A stretch of DNA of 64,000 bases from Blautia schinkii (GTDB lineage Bacteria; Bacillota; Clostridia; Lachnospirales; Lachnospiraceae). The stretch covers positions 186,001-250,000 of the forward strand of contig NZ_JAAWUO010000003.1 in NCBI RefSeq assembly GCF_013304825.1, read 5' to 3'. The position numbers and the translations under genes are program-made. Numbering within the stretch: position 1 is the stretch's first letter; every line of letters starts with the position of its first letter. Positions 15,670 through 23,907 of this stretch are shown here, one piece after another. The notes under the pieces are model-generated. The model was not told the DNA's origin, ran no database searches, and saw nothing but the letters and a program-made list of their open reading frames with translations.

Positions 15670-16902
15670 TCAGGAACCAGAGGGAATCCGAAGCAGCAGT
15701 TTCCGACCGTCTTTTTCTATTGCTGTAAGAACCGGAATATGCTTTTTTCGCAGCGCATGTACGATTGGATACAGGGAAAACATGTCATCACCTGCAAAAA
15801 CAGCTTCGGGCTTGTATTTGAGGATCTGTTTTATCTGATCTTTGATATAGCTTTTCCACCGGGATTTCTCCATGGCTATTTCGCAATAGCTGCCCTCCAT
15901 GGTTAATTCCGGCAGTTCCGGGACAGTTAGATGAATAATTTTGGCACGGCTAAGATCAGGCAGATTCTGCAACAGATAATCAGTTTCTGCGCTTCCACCA
16001 AGGCTTACGATCACCGCTTCCTCGTGAAATGCTGCAAGACTACTTCTACATGCGCGCAAAGAATCCTCCAATGTGCCACAGGTCATAAGAAACCCACCTT
16101 TATGACAGAAGACCGCGCTTTCAAGACCTGTGGCAGCAATAAGCTCCTCACCTTCAAGACCCAGCCACTGAGAAGGAAAGCTGCATTTATAGTTCATGGA
16201 GTATTCTTTTTTCTGAGGCTGGATGCAGTAGCCGCCGCGGTTGGATGGAAAAATTACGAACGCAATGCTGGTCTCGGAAAGTCTTTTCTGGCAAGGGATA
16301 AATTCCGGGAGTACAAGGATATTGGTATTTTCGGCCGGTGTATCTCCGGTTTTCAGGGCTCTCTGGTGTTCTTCAAGAACCTCTTCCACACGTTTATCAG
16401 CCCGTTCATTACCGCGATACCGCTCAAATTTGTTTTCCAGGATCATTCCTGCAACACTGACCGCCTGGAAAAACGCCTGGTCATTGCTGCCTTTGGAATC
16501 CCAGCCAAGATTAAAATTCCCGATCAGTGTGGCGAGCTCGTTTTTCTCCCCTGTGTTATCGTTATTATCCAGCGGCTGGACAAACGATTCGTCAAATTTC
16601 TCTGCCAGTTCCGCTCCCAGGATCTCTGCTCCAAGTGCTTCCCAGAGAAGACCAAATGCTGCATAAGGCACTCCGTTTTCACGTACCCGGCTGTCTTTCT
16701 GGTGGTGATCATACTGACCTCTTCCAATATCAAAAACAAGTCCTTTGTAATCATCGGGAACCTTATTTCCGCGGATGATTGTGATCTCAGGATTCAGATA
16801 TAAAAGCAGTGCGGCAGAAAAAACATCATCTGCATGGAATTTGCCACTGTGAGTGAATGCAGATGAGTCTTTTTGTCTGATTTCTTCCAATAATTGATTC
16901 AT
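15670..16902 (-). CDS. MYG1-family (DHH-like) protein with extra C-terminal domain
   Basis: A 410-residue protein. Residues 1-290 match the MYG1/UPF0160 family: FTHSGKFHADDVFSAA, RGQYDHHQ with the DHH metal motif, and QPLDNNDNTGE. Eukaryotic MYG1 is a 3'-5' exoribonuclease; bacterial members are uncharacterised. Residues about 291-410 are additional and Rossmann-like (EEAVIVSLGG, AKIIHLTVPELPE, PEAVFAGDDMFSLYPIVHALRKKHIPVLTAIE), resembling a ligand-binding sensor or nucleotide-binding fold. The start at 16902 is supported by AGGAG; 14 upstream codons are discarded. The extra domain is the notable feature. Confidence 0.75.
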   Translation of the reverse strand: MNQLLEEIRQKDSSAFTHSGKFHADDVFSAALLLYLNPEITIIRGNKVPDDYKGLVFDIGRGQYDHHQKDSRVRENGVPYAAFGLLWEALGAEILGAELAEKFDESFVQPLDNNDNTGEKNELATLIGNFNLGWDSKGSNDQAFFQAVSVAGMILENKFERYRGNERADKRVEEVLEEHQRALKTGDTPAENTNILVLPEFIPCQKRLSETSIAFVIFPSNRGGYCIQPQKKEYSMNYKCSFPSQWLGLEGEELIAATGLESAVFCHKGGFLMTCGTLEDSLRACRSSLAAFHEEAVIVSLGGSAETDYLLQNLPDLSRAKIIHLTVPELPELTMEGSYCEIAMEKSRWKSYIKDQIKQILKYKPEAVFAGDDMFSLYPIVHALRKKHIPVLTAIEKDGRKLLLRIPSGS

Positions 16903-17030
16903 ATGAAATTCTCCTGTATATTTAGTCTTTTCCAAGTATATCACAGAAATGAAAAAGATACAAAATCCAGAAAGCTATGCCCTGCTCACAAAAAACACCT
17001 CGCGGTATATTGCCAGTGAACAGTAACAAA

Positions 17031-18251
17031 TTATTTCCTGCGGCGTCCAAGTCTGTATTTAAAATCTTCATACCCAAAATCTGTCAGACGCTCCATAGTT
17101 TTATCACCATGTCTAAGCCATATATCAGGCAAAGGCATTCCATTAAAGGTATTGTTTTTGCAGGTTGTATAAATGGCCATATCACCGAACATGAGAATAT
17201 CTCCGTATGCCAACGGCTCCGGAAAGCTGTAATCTCCTATAATATCTCCTGACAGGCAGGTTGGTCCTCCGAGGCGGACTGTGACTACATTTTTTCCTGG
17301 TTCATCAGCTCCAAGAAGTGGAGGACGGTAAGGCATTTCCAGAACATCCGGCATATGACAGGCAGCACTTCCATCCAGAATTGCAAGACGGGTATCACCA
17401 TTTTGCAGCACATCCAGAACAGTCGTCAAAAAGAATCCGGCATTTAAGGCCCATGCCTCTCCCGGTTCCAGGTAAACATCCACCTTCCATTCTTCCTTTG
17501 CTGCCCTGATGCACTTCTCAAGCCGTGCAATATCATAGCCTGGTCTTGTAATATGATGTCCTCCTCCCAGGTTCAGCCATTTTACCTGAGAAATCAGATC
17601 TCCGAATTTCATTTTCACTGCTGCAAGAGTAGTTTCCAGATCAGAGGAGTCCTGTTCACAAAGAGTGTGAAAATGAATACCATCCAATAATCCGATCAGC
17701 TCCGGATGCTTTTTCACAGCAGCTTCCCACTGCGCTCTTGTGGTACCCATGCGGCTTCCCGGGGCACAGGGATCATAAATAGCATGTCCCTCCTGGGTAG
17801 AGCATTCCGGATTGATCCGAAGCCCTGCACTTTTCCCGGCCTCCTTCGCTCTTTTTCCAAAGCGAAGGAGCTGGGAAGGTGAATTAAAAACTATATGATC
17901 TGCAAAGCAAAGCAGCTCATCAAATTCATCCTCACGATATCCGGCACAAAATACATGTACCTCTTTTCCTGGCATCTCCTGGGCACCAAGCCTGGCTTCG
18001 TACAGTCCGCTTGCTTCCGTTCCTGTCAGATAAGGTTCCAAAAGATGATAGCAGTCATAATTGCTGAAAGCCTTTTGCGCCAGGAGCATTTTGCAGCCTG
18101 TTCTTTTGGCAATATTTCCCATTAATTCTGCATTTTTTATAAGCGCTGTTTCGTCAAGAACATAACAAGGTGTTTTGATCTTCCGGAATTCCGACGGAAT
18201 AACTCCGCCGGATGCTGCAAAGGGTGGTCTTATATCTGTTCTTTCCATCAA
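17031..18251 (-). CDS. nspC: Carboxynorspermidine/carboxyspermidine decarboxylase
   Basis: PLP-dependent alanine-racemase-fold enzyme that decarboxylates carboxyspermidine to spermidine. The 406-residue protein shows TPCYVLDETALIKNAELMG at the start, the PLP lysine segment KMLLAQKAFSNY, HFHTLCEQ, the LNLGGGHHIT phosphate loop and the C-terminal LDGSAACHMPDVLEMPYRP typical of NspC. It is the last gene of the polyamine operon and overlaps the dehydrogenase gene by ATGA. Confidence 0.95.
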   Translation of the reverse strand: MMERTDIRPPFAASGGVIPSEFRKIKTPCYVLDETALIKNAELMGNIAKRTGCKMLLAQKAFSNYDCYHLLEPYLTGTEASGLYEARLGAQEMPGKEVHVFCAGYREDEFDELLCFADHIVFNSPSQLLRFGKRAKEAGKSAGLRINPECSTQEGHAIYDPCAPGSRMGTTRAQWEAAVKKHPELIGLLDGIHFHTLCEQDSSDLETTLAAVKMKFGDLISQVKWLNLGGGHHITRPGYDIARLEKCIRAAKEEWKVDVYLEPGEAWALNAGFFLTTVLDVLQNGDTRLAILDGSAACHMPDVLEMPYRPPLLGADEPGKNVVTVRLGGPTCLSGDIIGDYSFPEPLAYGDILMFGDMAIYTTCKNNTFNGMPLPDIWLRHGDKTMERLTDFGYEDFKYRLGRRRK

Positions 18252-19507
18252 TCCACCAGCTCCGGATTATGATTTTCACTGCGTGGAAGTCCATATTTGT
18301 CAAGTGCTTCCAGGAACGGATCCGGATCAAATTCTTCTACTGTGTACACTCCCGGGCGGATCCATTTTCCGGTAAGCATCATTAATGCTCCGCACATAGC
18401 CGGAACGCCTGTCGTATAGCTGATTGCCTGACTTCCAACCTCTTTATAACATTCCTGGTGATCACAAACATTATAAATATAATAGGTTTTCTCTTTTCCA
18501 TCCTTTACTCCGGTGAAAATGCAGCCAATGTTAGTTTTTCCCTTAGTACGTGGACCAAGGCTGGCCGGATCCGGGAGAAGAGCCTTCAAAAACTGGATAG
18601 GAACGATTTCCTGTCCATTATAGTTGATCGGAGTAGTGGAAAGCATTCCAACATCCTCCAGGCAGCGCATGTGATCCAGATAGCTCTGTCCGAAGGTCAT
18701 AAAGAAACGGATTCTCTTTACTCCCGGAATTGTCTGGGCAAGGGACTCGATTTCCTCGTGATGCAGAAGATACATATCTTTATCACCAACCTGATCAAAA
18801 TCGTATTCCCTCTTGATAGCCATCGGAGGAATTTCCACCCAATGTCCATTCTCCCAGTAGCTTCCGGGTGCACTTACCTCACGAAGATTGATTTCCGGAT
18901 TAAAGTTTGTTGCAAATGCGTATCCGTGGTCTCCTCCATTGCAGTCCAGAATATCAATAGTATCGATCTGGTCAAACTCATGCTTTAATGCATATGCACA
19001 ATATGCCTGGGTAACACCCGGGTCAAAGCCGCAGCCAAGAAGCGCAGTAAGTCCTGCTTCCTCAAATTTCTTCCTGTATGCCCACTGCCAGGAATAATCA
19101 AAATATGCGGAAAATCCTGCTTCCTTGCAGCGTTTTTCATAAATAGCACGCCATTTGGGATTATCAGTATCTTCTGGCTCATAGTTTGCCGTATCCATAT
19201 AGTTTACGCCACATGCCAGGCATGCATCCATAATGGTCAGATCCTGGTACGGAAGTGCAATATTCATTACCAGATCCGGTTTGTAAGTATTGATCAGCTG
19301 GATCAGCTGGTTTACATCATCTGCATCCACCTTTGCGGTGGTAATAACTGTTTTTGTTTTTCCCTCCAGCTTCAGGGCAAGTGCATCACATTTTTCTTTT
19401 GTCCTGCTTGCTATACACAGTTCTGTAAATACAGTATCTGCCTGACAACATTTCTGAATTGCTACACTGGCTACTCCACCGCAGCCGATTACAAGTACTC
19501 TGCTCAT
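18248..19507 (-). CDS. Carboxynorspermidine/carboxyspermidine dehydrogenase
   Basis: Saccharopine-dehydrogenase-fold enzyme that reductively couples putrescine with aspartate semialdehyde to give carboxyspermidine. The 419-residue protein has the N-terminal dinucleotide loop VLVIGCGGVASVAIQK, the ACGVNYMDTANYEPED segment and the LGCGFDPGVTQAYCAYA motif. Pairing with nspC in an overlapping unit is strong evidence for the carboxyspermidine route over lysine metabolism. It sits 42 bp after speB. Confidence 0.93.
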   Translation of the reverse strand: MSRVLVIGCGGVASVAIQKCCQADTVFTELCIASRTKEKCDALALKLEGKTKTVITTAKVDADDVNQLIQLINTYKPDLVMNIALPYQDLTIMDACLACGVNYMDTANYEPEDTDNPKWRAIYEKRCKEAGFSAYFDYSWQWAYRKKFEEAGLTALLGCGFDPGVTQAYCAYALKHEFDQIDTIDILDCNGGDHGYAFATNFNPEINLREVSAPGSYWENGHWVEIPPMAIKREYDFDQVGDKDMYLLHHEEIESLAQTIPGVKRIRFFMTFGQSYLDHMRCLEDVGMLSTTPINYNGQEIVPIQFLKALLPDPASLGPRTKGKTNIGCIFTGVKDGKEKTYYIYNVCDHQECYKEVGSQAISYTTGVPAMCGALMMLTGKWIRPGVYTVEEFDPDPFLEALDKYGLPRSENHNPELVD

Positions 19508-19549
19508 GTTTTTTTGTCTCCTTTTTTATAATTAACTGGTTAACTGTTT

Positions 19550-20407
19550 TTATTTTGCCAATGCCAGCAGCAGTTCCCTGACTACCTTACATGCTGTAGC
19601 AGTGGAAACACCGCTCGGATCCAACATAGGCGCCAGTTCATTGACATCTGCTGCCACAATATTTAATTCTGATACCTTCCGGATGGCAGCGAGCAATTCA
19701 AGAAAGCTTACGCCTCCTGCCTCCGGTGTACCGGTTCCCGGAAATACAGACGGATCCAAGCAGTCCAGATCAATGGTAAAATATACCGGAACCTGCTTCC
19801 TGGCCAGTTCCTCTACTGTTTCTTCCAGACCTTCAAAGGTAAAGGGATGAAAATCTGTATGCTCCTTTGCAAACCGGAATTCTTCTCTTTCCCCGCTTCG
19901 AATACAAAACTGATGTATCCGTCCATTTCCAAGAATATCATAGCATCTGCGGATAACACACGCATGGCTTAAACGGGCACCAAGATAATCGTCTCTTAAA
20001 TCTGCGTGAGCATCAAAATGAATAACATGAAGTCCCGGATATCTCTCTGCGGCAGCTCTCACAGCAGCCAGTGTCACCAGATGCTCTCCCCCCAGAAGCA
20101 GAGGCATTTTTCCTGACTTCAGGATTTCCTCTGCACGATCCTGTATATCAGCAAGCGTCTTTTCACTGCTGCCGAAGCAAAGCTCCAGATCTCCACTGTC
20201 AAATACATGGATATCCATAAGGTCACGATCCTGATAAGGGCTGTAGGTTTCCAGTCCAAAACTTTCATGGCGAATGGCAGAAGGACCGAACCTGGCTCCC
20301 GGACGAAAGCTTGTGGTTGAATCAAAGGGAGCTCCGTAAAGAACGATTTCCGCTTCCTCAAAGCTGCTGTCACAGCCGATAAAATTTTCAATATTTGGTA
20401 AGATCAT
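19550..20407 (-). CDS. speB: Agmatinase / ureohydrolase
   Basis: Mn2+ ureohydrolase that turns agmatine (or N1-aminopropylagmatine in some bacteria) into putrescine (or spermidine) plus urea. At 285 residues it shows the family metal motifs: LLGGEHLVTL, HVIHFDAHADLRDDYLG, and FTIDLDCLDPSVFPGTGTPEAGG. It is packed 3 bp after speE in the operon, which is consistent with either substrate. Confidence 0.93.
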   Translation of the reverse strand: MILPNIENFIGCDSSFEEAEIVLYGAPFDSTTSFRPGARFGPSAIRHESFGLETYSPYQDRDLMDIHVFDSGDLELCFGSSEKTLADIQDRAEEILKSGKMPLLLGGEHLVTLAAVRAAAERYPGLHVIHFDAHADLRDDYLGARLSHACVIRRCYDILGNGRIHQFCIRSGEREEFRFAKEHTDFHPFTFEGLEETVEELARKQVPVYFTIDLDCLDPSVFPGTGTPEAGGVSFLELLAAIRKVSELNIVAADVNELAPMLDPSGVSTATACKVVRELLLALAK

Positions 20408-20410
20408 AAG

Positions 20411-21265
20411 TCAGCCCTCCACCTCCTGAAGCATTTCTTCCAGAAAAGCAGGAAGATAAAAAGCACCTTTGTGAAGCCTTGTAGTATAGTAACGGGTGCG
20501 AAGATTCAGTGCATTCCATGCCTCCGAATCCAGATCATCCACAGGATGGTATCTTTTACTTGCAAAGCCAAACAGCCAGTATCCGGCAGCAAAGGTAGGA
20601 ATATGTGCCTGGTAAACACGACTGATCTGGAAAGTGCTGGCAATTCTTTTGTGACTGCGTTGCATAGCATGGGCATCCTCCGAATAAAAAGGACTTCCCT
20701 GCTGATTAACCATGATTCCATCTGCCTTCAGCGCATTATAGCAGTTTCCGTAAAATTCACGGGTGAACAATCCCTCTGACGGGCCAAATGGGTCAGAGGA
20801 ATCCACAATAATAAGGTCATATTTATTTTCACAGCTGCGTATATATTTCAACGCATTTTCATAATGAAGGTGCACTCTCCTGTCATCCAGCCTGCAGGCA
20901 TTTCCCGGAAGATATGCGCGACAGGCCTCTACTACCATAGGATCCATCTCTACCAGATCAATATGGCTGACACGGTCATATCTGGTCAGTTCACGTACAA
21001 CTCCGCCGTCTCCTGCTCCGATCACAAGAATATCCTTAGCTTCTTTATGAATAGCCATAGGTACATGAGTGATCATCTCGTCATAAATAAATTCGTCGCG
21101 CTCTGTGAGCATTACATTGCCGTCAAGTGTGAGTACCCTGCCAAATTCCGGTGTCTCAAAAATATCAATTCTCTGATAGTCGCTCTGCTTTGAGTAAAGC
21201 TGACGGTTTACCCGGATACTATGCTTCACATCCGGTGTATGAAATTCCGAAAACCACATTTCCAT
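20411..21265 (-). CDS. speE: Spermidine synthase family aminopropyltransferase
   Basis: Transfers an aminopropyl group from decarboxylated SAM to a polyamine. The 284-residue protein has an N-terminal beta domain (EMWFSEFHTPDVKHSIRV), the GAGDGG cofactor loop, LVEMDP and the DSSDPFGPSEGLF substrate gate. It lies between the arginine decarboxylase and the ureohydrolase genes. No SAM decarboxylase (speD) is present in the window, so its aminopropyl donor must come from elsewhere. The acceptor could be putrescine or agmatine. Confidence 0.92.
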   Translation of the reverse strand: MEMWFSEFHTPDVKHSIRVNRQLYSKQSDYQRIDIFETPEFGRVLTLDGNVMLTERDEFIYDEMITHVPMAIHKEAKDILVIGAGDGGVVRELTRYDRVSHIDLVEMDPMVVEACRAYLPGNACRLDDRRVHLHYENALKYIRSCENKYDLIIVDSSDPFGPSEGLFTREFYGNCYNALKADGIMVNQQGSPFYSEDAHAMQRSHKRIASTFQISRVYQAHIPTFAAGYWLFGFASKRYHPVDDLDSEAWNALNLRTRYYTTRLHKGAFYLPAFLEEMLQEVEG

Positions 21266-21269
21266 TTAT

Positions 21270-22736
21270 TTACCTCCCTGCCAGTACGTTTAAACGCAAT
21301 ATATCCGGATCTTCCGGCCCTGTCATATTGCATCCTTTTGCCTTGGCATATTCAATATAATCCAGGATTTCCGGTGTGATTCGTTCTCCCGGAGCCAAAA
21401 TCGGGATTCCAGGAGGATAACACATTACAAATTCGCTGCATACCTTGCCTTCTGTTTCTCTGAGAGGAAGGCTGCATTTTTCAGCATAAAAAGCTTCCTG
21501 GGGACTTGTCACTACCTGCGGATCGATATATTCCTGATCCAGTAATCCTGATTTATCCTTCTGGAATCGCCTGCGGATCTCCGCAAGAGCACTAACCAAT
21601 CGCTCTATTTCCTGGGCACGGTCTCCGATGGACAGATAAGCCAGAATATTTCCGATATCACCAAATTCGATCTGAATGTCATATTCATCTCTCAGTATGT
21701 CGTAAACCTCGATCCCTGCAAGTCCGATATCCAGAGTATGTACACTTAATTTCGTAATGTCAAAATCAAAAACAGAATCTCCATTCACCAGTTCCTTTCC
21801 AAATGCGTAATAGCCGCCAATAGCATTAATCTCTTCCCTTGCATACTCTGCCATATCTGCTACCTGATGAAAAATCTGGCGTCCCCGCTGTGCAAGATTC
21901 CGGCGTGAAATGTCGAGACTTGACATCAGAAGATAGCTGCCGGAGGTAGTCTGGGTCAGGTTGATGATCTGACGAACATAACCTGCATGGACACCCTGTC
22001 CTGTAAGAAGAAGACTGGACTGGGTCAGACTTCCGCCGCTTTTATGCATGGATACAGATGCCATATCTGCACCAGCTGCCATTGCCGAAACCGGCAGTCC
22101 CCCGCCAAAATAAAAATGAGTCCCATGTGCTTCATCTGCCAGACACAGCATTCCCGCTTCATGAGCCATACGCACAATCGCGCGAAGATCACTGCAGATT
22201 CCATAATAGGTGGGATTATTGACAAGCACAGCCACAGCATTCGGGTGCTCCTTAATTGCTTTTGCCACCTGTTCACGTTGCATTCCAAGGGAAATCCCAA
22301 GTCTCTGATCCACCTCCGGATTCACATAGACCGGGATTGCTCCGCACAGAACCAGCGCATTCAGCACACTTCTATGGACATTACGGGGAAGAATGATCTC
22401 ATCTCCCCTCTTACAGGCAGTTAGCACCATAGTCTGTACTGAGCTTGTAGTTCCTCCAACCATAAGAAATGCATGAGCGGCTCCAAAGGCATCTGCTGCC
22501 AGCTCTTCTGCTTCACGGATCACAGATACGGGATGGCAGAGATTATCGAGCGGCTTCATGCTGTTTACATCCACACCTACACATTTTTGTCCCAGAAATT
22601 CAGTAAGCTCAGGATTTCCTCTTCCTCTTTTATGTCCTGGCACATCGAAGGGTACCACCCTCATACGCAGGAATTTTTCCAGAGCTTCATGAATCGGTGC
22701 ATGATTCTGGTCCAGTTTAAAACGACTTCTGTTCAT
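21270..22736 (-). CDS. speA: Arginine decarboxylase (Orn/Lys/Arg decarboxylase, fold type I)
   Basis: PLP enzyme making agmatine from arginine. At 488 residues it matches the short Bacillus SpeA form. Seen are VPFDVPGHKRGRGNPEL, MVGGTTSSVQTMVL, the cofactor Asp in CLADEAHGTHFYF, the PLP lysine in ASVSMHKSGGSLTQSS, and the C-terminal domain with PPGIPILAPGE. Lysine or ornithine specificity is possible, but the adjacent agmatinase favours arginine. First gene of a five-gene operon; GGAG lies 5 bases before the ATG. A structured leader with its own promoter lies upstream. Confidence 0.9.
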   Translation of the reverse strand: MNRSRFKLDQNHAPIHEALEKFLRMRVVPFDVPGHKRGRGNPELTEFLGQKCVGVDVNSMKPLDNLCHPVSVIREAEELAADAFGAAHAFLMVGGTTSSVQTMVLTACKRGDEIILPRNVHRSVLNALVLCGAIPVYVNPEVDQRLGISLGMQREQVAKAIKEHPNAVAVLVNNPTYYGICSDLRAIVRMAHEAGMLCLADEAHGTHFYFGGGLPVSAMAAGADMASVSMHKSGGSLTQSSLLLTGQGVHAGYVRQIINLTQTTSGSYLLMSSLDISRRNLAQRGRQIFHQVADMAEYAREEINAIGGYYAFGKELVNGDSVFDFDITKLSVHTLDIGLAGIEVYDILRDEYDIQIEFGDIGNILAYLSIGDRAQEIERLVSALAEIRRRFQKDKSGLLDQEYIDPQVVTSPQEAFYAEKCSLPLRETEGKVCSEFVMCYPPGIPILAPGERITPEILDYIEYAKAKGCNMTGPEDPDILRLNVLAGR

Positions 22737-22844
22737 TGCTTCTCCATTTCCAGTTCCTTTATCTGCACAAAAAAAACAGGCCGATACAAAACCGTAAACC
22801 TGCTTAGATCATTCTTCCAGATTCAGATTTCATTGCACATATAA

Positions 22845-23134
22845 TATAAAAAACCTCATATTTACATGAAACCAGAATCAGGATGATATATGTCAGAGTC
22901 TATATAGCAATCATACTTTTACTACTCTTATTGACCGTTTCACAAGTCTGCGCAACAGGCGCATGACGGTTATCAAAGGAACCAACTTATAAAATTTGAG
23001 CTTCTAACTCAATCAATAAGGCAACCAAAGTTACCATCAGCGGCAGTGGACCCGGCTGTCCGTATGGCCTTAACTCCAAATGGAGTGATCCAAAATAATT
23101 GCTTTGAAAAGACTCTTTTTTGTCTTTCAAATTC
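22845..23134 (-). ncRNA. Unidentified structured RNA upstream of the polyamine operon
   Basis: A G+C-rich island in A+T-rich DNA downstream of a TTGACA-17-TATGCT promoter on the leftward strand. Successive stem-loops can be drawn: TTTGAAA/TTTCAAA near 23105-23131, CTCCA/TGGAG near 23077-23085, GGAC/GTCC near 23050-23060, GGTAAC/GTTGCC near 23020-23035, CTTAT..ATAAG enclosing TTGAG/CTCAA (22987-23021), and ACCGT/ACGGT enclosing GCGC/GCGC (22934-22969). A G-U-rich hairpin with a T6 run follows at 22845-22866. I match it to no riboswitch class with confidence. A conserved clostridial ncRNA (for example the raiA type) is one guess. Another weak CAGG/CCTG hairpin with T8 lies at 22772-22802. Confidence 0.5.
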
Positions 23135-23140
23135 TATATA

Positions 23141-23169
23141 AGCATAACATATCCGAAAAATCATGTCAA
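23141..23169 (-). promoter_or_regulatory. Promoter of the leftward structured leader
   Basis: Read leftward, TTGACA (23164-23169) and TATGCT (23141-23146) are separated by 17 bp. It points toward the structured RNA and the polyamine operon. Confidence 0.7.
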
Positions 23170-23221
23170 TTACTTCCGTTTTCCAGTTTCGGCTGTTCTT
23201 CTGAAACAACTGCCCCGGAAT

Positions 23222-23325
23222 TTGTCATGACAAGAGAACAGGCAATTAATAATAATTGTCTTCAATGAAAAATTGCCAGAATTTTTAAAAATCCTCTTGT
23301 ATTTTCGGTCATAATGCACTATAAT
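23222..23325 (+). promoter_or_regulatory. Promoter with palindromes before the P-loop gene
   Basis: TTGTAT (23297-23302) and TATAAT (23320-23325) with a 17-bp spacer. Upstream lie a perfect 12-bp palindrome TTGTCATGACAA (23222-23233) and a GGCAATT/AATTGCC inverted repeat (about 23241-23277) that may bind regulators. The 16 bases around the -35 nearly equal those of the citrate synthase promoter. Confidence 0.65.
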
Positions 23326-23387
23326 ATGAAACATATTAATAGCAATTTTATTCAAAATTATTATATGTGTCTAAGGAGGAAAACAGA

Positions 23388-23807
23388 ATGGTTGAACTGA
23401 TCGTAGGAAAGAAAGGCAAAGGAAAAACAAAAGTACTGTTAGACAAAGTAAACGGAGCTGTAAAGGATGCAAACGGTAGTATTGTTTACTTAGACAAAAG
23501 CACTAAACACATGTATGAACTGAATAACAAGGTTCGTCTTATTGACGTTTCCGGTTTTCCTGTTAAGAATGCTGACGAATTCGTAGGATTTATCTGTGGT
23601 ATCCTTTCACAGGATCATGATCTGGAGCAGATTTACCTGGATAGCTTCCTTACAACAGCAAAACTTGAAGGTAAGGATGCAACAGAAACACTGGATCAGT
23701 TAAGTGCCATTGGTGAGAAATTTAAGGTTTCCTTTATTATCAGTATGTCACTGGATAAGGAAGAAGTTCCTGCTACATATCAGGATAAGATTGTCAGCGC
23801 ATTATAA
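23388..23807 (+). CDS. Small P-loop protein of unknown function
   Basis: A 139-residue protein whose N-terminus has a Walker A motif (IVGKKGKGKTKVLLD). A Walker B-like acidic segment occurs later (LEQIYLDSFLTT). Similar short proteins in Lachnospiraceae are often labelled PilT-like, but no pilus genes are near and the protein is far shorter than PilT. The ATG at 23388 has AAGGAGG 10 bases upstream; an in-frame GTG at 23367 overlaps that site and is rejected. It is a monocistronic gene with a strong promoter and terminator, suggesting high independent expression. Confidence 0.75.
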   Translation: MVELIVGKKGKGKTKVLLDKVNGAVKDANGSIVYLDKSTKHMYELNNKVRLIDVSGFPVKNADEFVGFICGILSQDHDLEQIYLDSFLTTAKLEGKDATETLDQLSAIGEKFKVSFIISMSLDKEEVPATYQDKIVSAL

Positions 23808-23868
23808 TAAAATTGAATATTGATGTTGTTTTTATATAAGAATAAATGATATTAAACAACATAAAATC

Positions 23869-23902
23869 AGGGGAATCTATTTTGGATAGATTCCCCTTTT
23901 TA
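23869..23902 (+). terminator. Rho-independent terminator
   Basis: GGGGAATCTAT (23870-23880) pairs perfectly with ATAGATTCCCC (23886-23896), followed by TTTTT. It ends the P-loop gene and sits 6 bp before the end of the convergent dinB gene. Confidence 0.92.
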
Positions 23903-23907
23903 ATGCT

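Noticed and set aside
23009-23209. Leftward 66-residue frame inside the polyamine leader
   Set aside because: It overlaps the stem-rich RNA, has no Shine-Dalgarno and looks like a translated structured RNA.
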